Below are positions 11,260 through 35,900 of a stretch of DNA of 64,000 nt, piece by piece. Below the pieces are notes generated by a model, which saw only the letters and a program-made list of their open reading frames with translations, ran no database searches and was not told where the DNA came from. Both the position numbers and the translations under genes were made by a program. How positions within the stretch are numbered: position 1 is the first letter of the stretch; every line of letters begins with the position of its first letter. Origin of the DNA: Ianthella basta (taxonomy: Eukaryota > Porifera > Demospongiae > Verongiida > Ianthellidae); the NCBI GenBank assembly GCA_964019415.1, contig OZ025868.1:1275001-1339000 (forward strand), given 5' to 3'.

Positions 11260-14200
11260 TACACACACTAGATAGTGGAAAAAGTTAGCAGAATTCTGTA
11301 TTGGGAGTATTACCCACGTATGTAGGAACATACACGTACATGTGTATTATTACCTTGGAACAAACTATGATTGCACTCCATAGCTATGCAGCAAGCACTT
11401 CTCATTACTTGTGCATATACATTCAGCTGCTCATACCGTATTGTATACATAACTAAGATGTAAGATTCAAAGGGAAAATACATGGATGGTCACTGCAAAT
11501 GATACTGTATGCATGCCTACAGTATGTTTACCTGACGTCAATTCTTGTCTTTGTTATCAAGTTTCAATCTGTAGCCCATTTGTACTGACTTCGCCTTAGT
11601 ATACTGTAGGCATGCATACAGTACCATGTATTATCTCTTTGATATCTTACATCTTACACATTAGCATGTTTTCCTTGCACCTTACTCAGTGCCAGACCTG
11701 TTCCTGTACATATTTCTCTTGCAAACTCTGCACTTTCTCTCCAACATTGCTATATACATACATCCTATCCCTGCAGTGTCATGTTGTATGCCAGCACAGT
11801 ATACTATCTAGCTGCTTTCTACACTTTTGCACTCTGTGTTGTAGCTAGCTGTTACATGCCTCCGGCCATGTCTAGCGATACAGCAACAACTGCATGGTTG
11901 CCCCATATATGCTGTTTGCATCACACACACTGGTATGCACACACTGGCATGCATCACTGGTGTGTCACACTGGCGTCACCATGTCATTGTGGAGCAGCCG
12001 TTGTTGAGTAGCCATCGTGGGGGCGCTGGAGCAGGGAAGCCCGCCGAAGGCAGGCTTTCCTGCTTTTAAATACTGCTTGTGGTTTTTGATGTACATGAAT
12101 ACCCAGCATACGTATGTGGTATACACAATCCACATTTACAATGGTGCAGGTTTGGAATGATGCACCGGCACTGGACAATCCACTCCAGTAATATTGTCCT
12201 CTCTCGCAATCTCTACCACTCCTTCTTCACCTCACCCCTAGTGACTCACTCGTGTCCCTGCGTTTCATGTAGATCAGTACAATGATGAAGACAACCAGAA
12301 TGATGAGGAGGACCAGAATGACAGCGGCCACCACCACACCAATGATGAGAGCAGTGTTGTCAACACCTGTGGATGATGCCCCGGAGGTAGAGAAAGATAG
12401 TCATGTGCATGCAGGGACGCATACGTGCACACTGAGTCTGATTGTGGACTGCATTCAAAAGTTTGTCATGTGATGTGCCAACCTGGTACAGTGACCTCCT
12501 GAAGTACAGATGTGGTGTCACCATGTTGGTTAGTGACAGTGACATTGACAGAGTAGGTCCCTGGATCAAGGGCTACCTCCTCACTACCACTGACGGGAGT
12601 GGTCAGGTCGGTAACAGGGAGGGTCTGCTGTCCTGTCTGCCGTCTGCTGCGAGGTGATGTTGACGTTGAGATGGAGTACTGGAGGGTGCTCTCCCTGGTA
12701 CCGGGGTACATGGTAGTCAGTTGGACCCTCAGACTACCAGCAGTGGGGGTGAGGGTCACTTGTGGGGTGGAGGGGCGGCCTAAGGGAGGTGGAGGGTAAT
12801 TGGGAAGTGAAGGACATACGTATGTATGTGTATCACAGAAATGAAGGATGCCTTAAACCACCTTACCAAGGAGAGGTCTGACTGTGGTGTCAAAATGCAC
12901 TATTCCAAATACATTGGACAGACCAATTCTGAGTGAGTACTCTGTGCCAGCCTGCAGTCCCATGATGTAGAGGAAACTGCCATTCTTCATAACCTGGTTG
13001 GTTGAATGGAGGGTGCCGTTAACAAGGACTGTGACATCTATTGGGTTATCTGGGTTGGCCAAGTTGAGCTGTACACCTCCACAGCACACTGGGATGTCAG
13101 TGGAGGTCAGTTCAGTGGGGGGAGCAGTGATGTTGGGAGGGACTACATAAGGAAGAGGTTTAACATAAAGAAGGTGAAGAAATGAGACCATTTCCTCTTT
13201 CAGTGCCCATGTGTGTCTACAACTCACAAGGAACAATCACTTCTACAGACACTGGGTCACTGGTCCCCATTGAGTTCACTGCAAATGCCCTCACAGTGAA
13301 TCTCTCTCCCTTGGTGAAGTTCCCACTCAGTCGGTTGACAAGTAATGAGACCTGCATCTGCTCTGAAGTGTCAACTGAGTAGTTTGTCCCTCTCACTTCA
13401 ACCTACAATGCAAAGAGGTGTACATTGACACAGTTTAACTCATTTCCTTTGCATAGCTGTTAAACCATGCATTGACAGGTATATGAAACATATAACACTT
13501 TTGTTAACTTGCACTGAACTTATCATAAACACCATTTCTGTCACCAACTAAAAACACAAACAGTGCACCAACTCACTGTGTACTGTGTCACACTCTGTCC
13601 TCCGTTGGTGAGCAGAGAGATGTTCACCTCCACCTCAAACAGACTGGGCACTGCTACCTCCACACTGTCAATGATGGGGACTATATGCATGCACAGAAAG
13701 GGACATACACAGATATGTCATACATAATATCTACATATAATTATACTGTATGTTAGATATAGGAATTGTACAAGATGAGAAATCTGACATAATTGTACAA
13801 TTATATGTACTAGCTGGCCGAAGGCGGGCTTTCCTGCTATGGCGCACCGACGAAGGCTACCCGGCGCCGGCATGTCCACGCCAGCTCATCGACGATAGCT
13901 TTTCTGGGGCCAACACGTTGTCAACAGCTGTGTGGGTCCCAGTAGTCATCAATGGCCTATCTGACATTGTGTGCATGTGAAAACGTCAGTGCACCACACA
14001 GACTGACAATGACTGGAGTATTCAAACATCATATGACCATAATATAGTGCAAGTCAAGAAAAGGAGAAAACAGACCGTAAAATTTAATGTTGTCATAAAG
14101 TTTCAGGATAATGATACAACATTGTCAGTGTAGCTAATGTGTGCTATGGTCATTGGCTTGTTGTCTTTAACTTTAAGATGCTGTAGTGCACCTACGCGAC

Positions 14201-16784
14201 TGAGTGCAATATCCAGTTGGCCATGAGGAAATTGAGGTAATAAATACCAATGGTGTGTCTGGTCCTGGCTTTAGCTAGCTACATGATGAGCAAGCACGTA
14301 AAGTTGCTGAGGCTGGGCAAGAAAAACGCTCAGGAGCTAACCACAGGCAGTCTTGATCCTGCTGCAATTGGTGCTGACAGCTGTCTAGAGGATCTAAGGA
14401 CAGGCTAATCCACTGTAGTCGCTCCTGGAGATTGCCCGCAGTGGCGGAGAGCACAAAGTCATCAGGAAGCACGGGCGTTTCGCGGGATATGCCTGAGGGG
14501 AGCGTGGTCCCTGTCTCTTGGCATAGTTGGCTTCGCCGGTTGCTGGCGTCCGTGCGCTGAGCTTCTCCTACAAAGACCATTGCGTTCGGTTGCACTGCCA
14601 CCTCGCCCCCTTGGCAACCGTTGGCAAAGATGGCGTCGTACCCGGAAAACATGGCTGCCGCAATGGTATTCCCCGATTCTCTCCACAGAGGCATCATGCG
14701 TGGCTGTTTTCGCGTCACAGCTGAATCAAATGGAGGTAGGCCGAAGTGCTGTATAAGAAAGCTCGTCGTTTTCGCGTCGCAAAACGCTAAATGCTCCTAA
14801 GAATACGGAACACGGATACTCGGGCTTAGCTCCATTATATATAGGATGTTCAAGCATCTGTTGTGCAACTGAAGGGTAGCACAGCACACCCATTTGAAAT
14901 TCAACCTCCCCACTTGCTTACACATTATACATACTCACCAGAGTCCTGTGTGGTGAAAGCAGTAGTCCCCTGTGGTCCCCTCCCGTACACATTCTCAGCC
15001 TCCACAGTCACAGTGTATGCTGTGCTGTGTTGGAGGTAGGACAGAGGGAGGGACAGGTTACGTGTTGTTGCCATGGTAGTGACAGTCCCATTGGTCAGTG
15101 TGACATTGTATGTGAGGTAAGTTCTGTTCTCTCTGTCGTCCACTGCTGGGTCCCAAGAAGGGTCACTGATCCCTCCATCATCTTCTGGTGCAGTCCAAGT
15201 CAGTTGAGCAGTGAAAGGACCCACATTAGATGCAGCTACAGCACGAGGTGCACTGGGGAAACCTGGGCATAGTGTGTTCATGGGGTGAATAATTATGAGT
15301 ATGGAAAGTATGTATACAATGATATACTGTACAATTATTATATAGCTATACCATACACTCATGCATGCAATACAAACACATGCACACACGCATCAGTAAA
15401 CACACTCTGAAGGATAGGAAGACAAGTGGGACTCTAATCGACAAGGTAACAGACAGTTATGCACTGTATGCATAGAGCTAACCTACTACCAGGAGGTTGG
15501 TGTAGATGACTACACTTCCAACTGTGTTGGTTGCATTGCAGGAATAGTTCCCACTGTGGCTCCTCTGGACTGAGGGGATGGTGAGGACATTGTCTGTCAC
15601 TGTGACAGTGTCATTACTAATGACAGGTGACCCGTCCATTAGTATTGACAATGAATTAATGGGAGGGTTGGCAGCATTCAATGTACAGTTCAGAGTGAAG
15701 TAAGCTCCAACCATCAACTGACTATGGGAAGGTGGAGGGCCAGTAGCAAACTCAGGAGCATCTGCATGAAAATAGATGGGGACAGTTATATAGGTATGCA
15801 TGCATACACTTGTACATGGTGACAGTAGATCAAACTATACTGAAACCTTGACATTTGCACTCACTATAGACATAGGGCAAGCTATGCGTGGGCTCAGAAC
15901 TTATGATTACAAGGGAATGATAATGACTAAAGCCACACAGAGACACAACCAGTTGTACTCACACTGTACACTGAGAGTGAAGCTAGCAGATCCCACTCCT
16001 GCTGCATTCGAACTGGTGACCTGGTACACTCCAGAGTCATCCCTTACTGTGTCCATGATGATGATATCCCTTGCTGACACAGTCACCCTGCTGTCACTGA
16101 TGGCCTGGTTGTTTCTGGTCCACATGAAGCTGTCAGGAGGAGGATTGGCAGCAAACTCAAAGGTGTATTCGAAGTGTGCACCTTCCAAAATGGTAGTTGG
16201 GCTTGCAGATGGAGTGTACTCTGGAGGATCTGCACTCGTACATGTGTGCATGTATGTGTGATATGTAGATGTAAACTATAAAGTTAGTTATATTACTCCA
16301 GCAAGAACACAGAACTCACAGAACACACTAAGAGCTGCCGGTGGATCACTCTGTTCCACAGTCATCCCTTGTGCATTCTCCCCAAGACAGGACACAAACA
16401 GACTGTCAAGGGATCTAGAGACGTTCCTAAACATTATTGGAGATCTGAGCGATCCTATGACTACAACACTTATCACTCCTGGGATGTCCGCTGTGCTCAG
16501 TTGTACTCTTTGATCAATGTTTCCTTCTCCTCCCCTCAACTGCCATCGTACAGGGTCAGGAGTGCCACCTACGGTTACGCTACAAGTGAAGTTGACGTCT
16601 CCTCCCTCGGTCACTGTCTGGTTGGTTGGGAGAGTCACAAACACCAACTGAGCTCTGCATACTGAAGGCAGGAGAACAGATAGACGATAGCTAGACCATA
16701 GCTAGCTACAGCGCGGACAAGAAAACCAAACGTACGTAGGCTCCAACTGAGGATCAAATCCGCTGCTAAGGCTAATCGCAACAT
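9394..16784 (-). CDS. Receptor A: 3 Ig + 4 FN3 type I membrane receptor with a short QYEDPD tail
   Basis: Exons in transcript order: 16736-16784 (uncertain signal exon, MLRLALAADLILSWSL), 16320-16661 Ig1, 15963-16229 Ig2, 15483-15761 Ig3, 14939-15262 FN3-1, 13577-13680 and 13228-13402 FN3-2, 12867-13142 FN3-3, 12483-12779 FN3-4, 12250-12366 membrane, 10749-10785 linker, 9394-9553 tail. The sum is 809 codons with stop and every junction is in phase. Ig1 and Ig3 keep their cysteines (VNFTC, FVSC; LNC, NYSC); Ig2 has lost both but keeps FMWTR and DDSGVY. The membrane segment (LIIGVVVAAVILVLLIILVV on) is followed by MKRRDT. The tail reads GAVEEPKKEPM, NEDADLEMTG, APQYEDPDSL and ends NPSVS. Many N-glycosylation sequons suit a surface protein. 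Probable role: cell-cell or self recognition, by analogy with Ig/FN3 receptors. Confidence 0.85.
10749..10785 (-). CDS. Small linker exon of receptor A tail
   Basis: A 37-nt exon between acceptor CTTCCTGTAG and donor GTAAGT. It codes for GAVEEPKKEPM and joins phase 1 to phase 2. The equivalent in copy D lacks two codons (Ala-Val) and has a damaged acceptor. Confidence 0.7.
10790..12249. other. Long intron of receptor A between membrane and linker exons
   Basis: It holds a (CA)n tract at 11160-11258, scattered CATGCATG-rich sequence and, near 12030-12064, a GC-rich hairpin (GGAAGCCCGCCGAAGGCAGG) whose core CCGAAGGC(A/G)GGCTTTCCTGC recurs at about 13818. No gene is visible. Confidence 0.6.
13690..14930. 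other. Expanded intron 5 of receptor A with a GC-richer insertion
   Basis: The matching intron of receptor C is 159 bp; this one is about 1.26 kb. The extra part (roughly 13800-14830) is richer in CpG than its surroundings. It contains a 147-codon minus-strand open frame (14275-14718) beginning MTRKQPRMMPLWRESGN that I do not recognise. It is probably a transposon remnant; no terminal repeats were clear. Confidence 0.45.
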
Positions 16785-17018
16785 CGAATCTTCTCGCTCT
16801 GAGGTTCCAGCGACTGTGGGTATACAAGGGATTGCGAAATTTTGCAATTTCTATCCCGGACGTTTCAGGCGTCGCGTGACTCCTCCGCAGGCGGTTGACT
16901 TCACATGCATGCATGACTCACAATCTCGTAATCTTCCGCAAAATATGTTACCACGCCCACAGGAAATGATGTACTTAACTTAGTTTGTTTCCGAGAGCGT
17001 GAATCGGTTCAAGTCACC
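16785..17018. promoter_or_regulatory. Shared bidirectional promoter region of receptor A and gene B
   Basis: The start codons of the two oppositely oriented genes are about 235 bp apart. The interval is CpG-containing (TCGCGTGACTCC, GCGTGAATCGG), with no obvious TATA box. If exon 1 of A is elsewhere, the first solid exon of A (16661) is still only 358 bp from gene B. Confidence 0.5.
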
Positions 17019-30556
<13,538 letters not shown>

Positions 30557-32942
30557 AGATGGATGCACGAAGTAGGTCTGTTACTGGAATGTATGTTGTC
30601 TTAACTCTGCATCTGTGAATACAATTTCTCCTCTCATCTGTCTTGCAGCTGTACGTGTAGAGCAGACTACAAAATTAAAAACAAATGTGTTGTATTAGAT
30701 AGGAATGCATATTAAGTATGCATGTAGAGTATCCTTTAGTTTAGGCACTGCTCTGGTGCAGGTGTTTGTATTCATATTATAAGGCTGTGTAGTGACTTGC
30801 TTTAATAAGTTTGTTGTAGTGTATCAGGTCGGAGTTGTGCATGGAGTAGTCCAGCGGGCACAGTTTGCATGGTGCCCTAAAATAGCCATCAGATATATAA
30901 ATCTGCTGTTAGCAACTAAAACATTTGATCAACCTTTATACTCTTTGTTCTTGGGTGTTGATTGATACCACCTTCTATAGCTTGCTCATGGTTGTCTTAT
31001 CAAGCATCAGATCAATGCTTGCAGAACATCTTGCTAGCAAATGTTGTATTATCATTCAAAATTCAAACATGAGCTTGAACATGCATAATTATGTTTCACA
31101 AGAGGAAGTGAAATTATGTAGGAAGTTGCCATGGTAATTACGGACAGTATATGGCCTACTGTTTTCGCATGTCATTCACATATATATGCATGTACTCTGC
31201 TGTATCACATTACTTGTGTATGCCTGCATGACAATTCTTTACTATTTTAAATGCTTAAATTTAATTCTATTGTTATTAATGCATGGCCTTTTTATTCTTT
31301 ATATTCATTTATTCCCCCTCACCCCATCCCACCCCTCTTTATTTATTCTACTGTGCTTGTGTCTGTACTGTTCTGGGTGCCTTGTAAAGTAGCCTCATGG
31401 CTAAAGGCTTCCCCAGGTGAAATAAGATATCCATACCATACCATACCATGTGGGACATGTCCATATGTTATAAACATATGGCTTCCGTGCGGGCCGATTT
31501 TGACCTTCCGTATTCTTTTCCCTTTCTCTGCCAGATTGGGCCCGAATTGTGCGAACTTGGCATCAATCTGAACACCTGTCCTTGTACTACAAACGTGTGC
31601 TTACAAATAGTGAATAATCGTTCTCTTTTTCGAGATATATCGCCGTTAGTGACTACGGTAAAATAGCACAAATCGTCGTTGTGGCAAGTGAGAAAGAGGC
31701 TGAATTAGAAACGAAGGGTATGGGCCAATAGGCAATCAATCACTCTAACCTTTCCATGTGAGCGATTTTCCTAACTAAATCCGCTGCAAAGTTACATCGA
31801 TAAACGTAACTTCTCTCCCACCCCCCAAAAGTTGCGCACCTTATAACTCTTCGCAGAAGCATCTGATCGAAAGCGCTCACATGGAAAAGTTAGATCTACT
31901 TCTTGCCTTTCGTAATCAACCTTCGTCGCGCCTCAGTGCCACAAGCTCACTTGCCACACGAAGATTTGCTGAGAAGACTCGTTGCCAGCTTCACTGGCAG
32001 CCATTGTCACGTGACTTCCCCGTGACACACTGTTAAAATGTCGTAACACTTGGAGTGGAGCTTCGGCGAATGACAGCGTAACCGTATTAAAGCCGTGCGT
32101 AACTGTCTAGCTGCCAGCAGGAACGACTAGCTTCGCGATTAAAGCAGATTTGTGCTTAGATTTCCGCGTTGTTGTACAATTCGTCTTGCGAATCACGCGC
32201 ACATCACACGCTGTCACATGCGTAACCACGGTAACGCCGAAGAATGTGATGAAACCGCACGGTTCACGCTAAAATAAACAAATTGGGCTAGCAGCGGTCA
32301 TGTCCCACATGCGTTAAGTCCATATACGTAGCAAGGATCGGACAAGCAAGGTGGGTGGGGCCTATAGTCTGCCACTATAGCTTTCAAGAACTAGAGAGAC
32401 TTGCTCCTCTCATCGCACGAGAAGCACGCCCAACTCTACAGCTTCATCAATTGGACCAGGAGCTTGCATTGACTCTACTGTAGCTAGCTATAGCTAGGCA
32501 TATGCATACTTTAGGACAGTCGCGCCATCGCCCTGTTTGATCATCGATCACGATCAGTTGCTGAACCTCTTTTGCGCTGTGATCTGGGCCGTAGAATAAA
32601 GTATCAATGTATACTGGACACTTCATAAGCTTTCATCTGCTACGAAAAGATGATTCAGTTTCATCTGCACTGTAGCAGCACCTCAAGCAATTGTCTGTAT
32701 AACAATACGAATGAGGAGGAGCGTGCAGAGACCGAAATCCAAGAATAAACTAGGAGAGGGGGTTAGATTTGAAACTGAGACCTTCCTTATTCCTAAAATG
32801 GCTGCCTATACTTCCGCAAATGCAGCATTACGTATCGACCCGTATCGATATCCACCAGCTACAGTCGCGCAACCGCAAAAATTACCGTGACAGTGGCAGT
32901 GGCATATTACTGTAGATGTGACGGATTGTAGCGAACTTCACA
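30557..32942. other. Intergenic region between gene B and receptor C
   Basis: No gene recognised. It includes a foldback element (31676-31963). From about 31.5 kb to the start of receptor C it becomes CpG-richer, which could include regulatory sequence. Confidence 0.5.
31676..31963. mobile_element. ~290-bp foldback element
   Basis: GTGGCAAGTGAG at 31681 pairs with CTCACTTGCCAC at 31946, and TAACCTTTCCATGTGAGCG pairs with its near-complement at 31870-31892 (21 of 23 positions). No coding capacity. Confidence 0.65.
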
Positions 32943-35900
32943 ATGTTATCTCCTCAGGCTCTTACAAGTTTACATCTGCTGCTTCTGGTTGGGTGTTGTG
33001 GTGAGTAGGGCAGAGACGCATTGTTATAGCTAGCTTGACAAGAAGATAAATAGCTATAGCTACGTGCGTCGTGTGTGTTTGTCGGGGGGGGGGGGGGGAG
33101 GGGATGGAGTGAGACGTGGTACCTCGTTGCGTTGAATCCTGTCTGGTCTTAGCTACAATAAAGCAAGAAGCTGTAATTTATATGTGATTTATGAACGTAG
33201 TTAATGTCAGTACTTTCTACAGGCTATTCATCAGGGATTGCATGGTCACACACCTGAGCATGTATATTTGCATAATGCTTGTCAGACTGTGCAAATGTTG
33301 CTGCAACACTGTGCAGCACCAGTAGGATATCCCTGTCTCCTCCCTCTGCCTTCAGTGTGTAGAGCTGCGCTGTAGCTAGCTACAGTCTAGCTAGCTATTC
33401 TCTATCTGTTCCCCTGTCTCAGTATGTAGAGCTCAGTTGGTGTTCCTGACTCTCCCAACCAACCAGACAGTGACCGAGGGAGGAGACGTCAACTTCACTT
33501 GTAGCCTGGCTCTCAGTGGTACTCCTGACCCTGTACGATGGCAGTTGAGGGGAGGAGAAGGAAACATTGATCAAAGAGTACAACTGAGCACATCTGACAT
33601 CCCAGGAGTGGAAAGTGTAGTAGTCGCAGGAACGCTCAGATCTCCAATAATGTTTAGGAACGTCTCTAGAAGCCTTGACAGTCTGTTTGTGTCCTGTCTT
33701 GGGGAGGATGCACAAGGGATGACTGTGGAACAGAGTGATCCACCGGCAGCTCTTAGTGTGTTCTGTGAGTTCTGTGTTCTTGCTGGAGTAATATAGCTAA
33801 CTTTATAGTTTACATCTACATATCACACATACATGCACACATGTACGAGTGCAGATCCTCCAGAGTACACTCCATCTGCAAGCCCAACTACCATTTTGGA
33901 AGGTGCACACTTCGAATACACCTTTGAGTTTGCTGCTAATCCTCCTCCTGACAGCTTCATGTGGACCAGAAACAACCAGACCATCAGTGACAGCAGGGTG
34001 ACTGTGTCAGCAAGGGACATCACCATCATGGACACAGTAAGGGATGACTCTGGAGTGTACCGAGTCACCAGTTCGAATGCAGCAGGAGTGGGATCTGCTA
34101 GCTTCACTCTCAACGTCCAGTGTGAGAAACTGGCTGTGTCTCTGTGTGGCTTTAGTCATTTTCATTCCCTTGTAATCACAATTTCAGAACCCATGACTTG
34201 CCCTATGTCTACTGCGAGTGCAAATGTCAAGGTTTCAGTATAGTTTGATCTACTGTCACCATGTACAAGTGTATGCATGCATACCTATATAACTGTCCCC
34301 ATCTATTTTCATGCAGATGCTCCTGAGTATGCTACTGGCTCTCCACCTTCCCATAGTCAGTTGATAGTTGGAGTTTCCTTCACTCTGAACTGCACACCGA
34401 GTGCTGCCAACCCTCCTGTTGACTCTGTGTCAATACAAGTGGACGAGTCACCTGTCACTAGTGGTGACACTGTCACAGTGACAGACAATGTCCTCATCAT
34501 CCCCTCAGTCCAGAGGAGCCACAGTGGGAACTACTCCTGCACTGCAACCAACACAGTTGGGAGTGCAGTTATCTACCACAACCTCCTGGTAGTAGGTATG
34601 CCATGTACTACATACACAGTGGCTGTTCAAACTACTTCAAACTTCACTTTACACTACTTGTAGGTTCGTATGGTAGCTCTATGCATGCAGTGCATAACTG
34701 TTACATACCTTGTAGATTAGAGTCACACTTGTCTCCCTATCCTTCAGAGTGTGCATGTTTATGTACTGCATGCATGCATGGATCACCTGTGCATGTGTGT
34801 ATATATGTACATGTGTTTGTATTGCATACATGAGTGTATGGTATAGCTACTATCATTGTATACATACACATTCACCTCCACATGCATATCTACCCAGGTC
34901 CCCCCAGTGCACCTCGTGCTGTAGCTGCATCTAATGTGGGTCCTTTCACTGCTCAACTAACTTGGACTGCACCAGAAGATGATGGAGGGGTCAGTGACCC
35001 TTCTTGGGACCCAGCAGTGGACGGCAGAGAGAACAGACCTTACCTCATATACAGTGTCACACTGACCAATGGGACGGTCACTACCATGGCAACAACACGT
35101 AACCTGTCCCTCCCTCTGTCCAACCTCCAACACAGCAGAGCCTACACTGTGACAATGGAGGCTGAGAATGTGTACGGGAGGGGACCACAGGGGACTACTG
35201 CTTTCACCACACTGGACTCTGGTGAGTGAGGCACTGGAGGATATAATGGACTCATTTCCGATGTGTTGTATGGTATATATTATATATGTTCAATTCTTGA
35301 TTCATAGCTCTATCTACTTACATTTTATATAAGTGCCGTGCCTAGACCATTCTTATAACATTACTGTATCCTTCTCACAGTCCCCATCATTGACAGTGTG
35401 GAGGTAGCAGTGCTCAGTCTGTTTGAGGTGGAGGTGAACATCTCTCTGCTCACCAACGGAGGACGGAGTGTGACACAGTACACAGTGAGTTGGTTGACTG
35501 TTATAGGAACTGGTTAACAAGCCATTACCCCACACTGTAAGTGAAATTTATATATTGGTGTTGAACATACTACTCATTGACTATCAACTGACACGCCACA
35601 CCTCTTTGCATTGCAGGTTGAAGTGAGAGGGGAAAACTACTCATTTCACAGTTCAGAGCAGATGCAGGTCTCATTGCTTGTCAACCAACTGAGTGTGAAC
35701 TTCACCAAGGGAGAGAGATTCATTGTGAGGGCATTTGCAGTGAACTCAATGGGGACCAGTGACCCAGTGTCTTGTGAAGTGATTGTTCCTTGTGAGTGTG
35801 GACGTGTGGGGCACTGAATGGAGAAATGCCAGTAAGCTCACCTCTTTTATGTTGTTCCTTCCCCCTTGTGTAGTCCCTCCCAGTGTCACTGCTCCCCCCA

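Larger units (their letters stand above)
8076..12370. repeat. Segmental duplication, copy 2 (receptor A tail side)
   Basis: This is the direct-orientation partner of 393-3240. The 8076-9393 part carries no gene and matches 393-1472 (for example the GATGTTCCTACATTTCATAG stretch). It contains the small repeat AACACCTACG/GTGTACAGCAG around 8620-8700. Tail, linker and membrane exons of receptor A lie within it. Confidence 0.85.
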
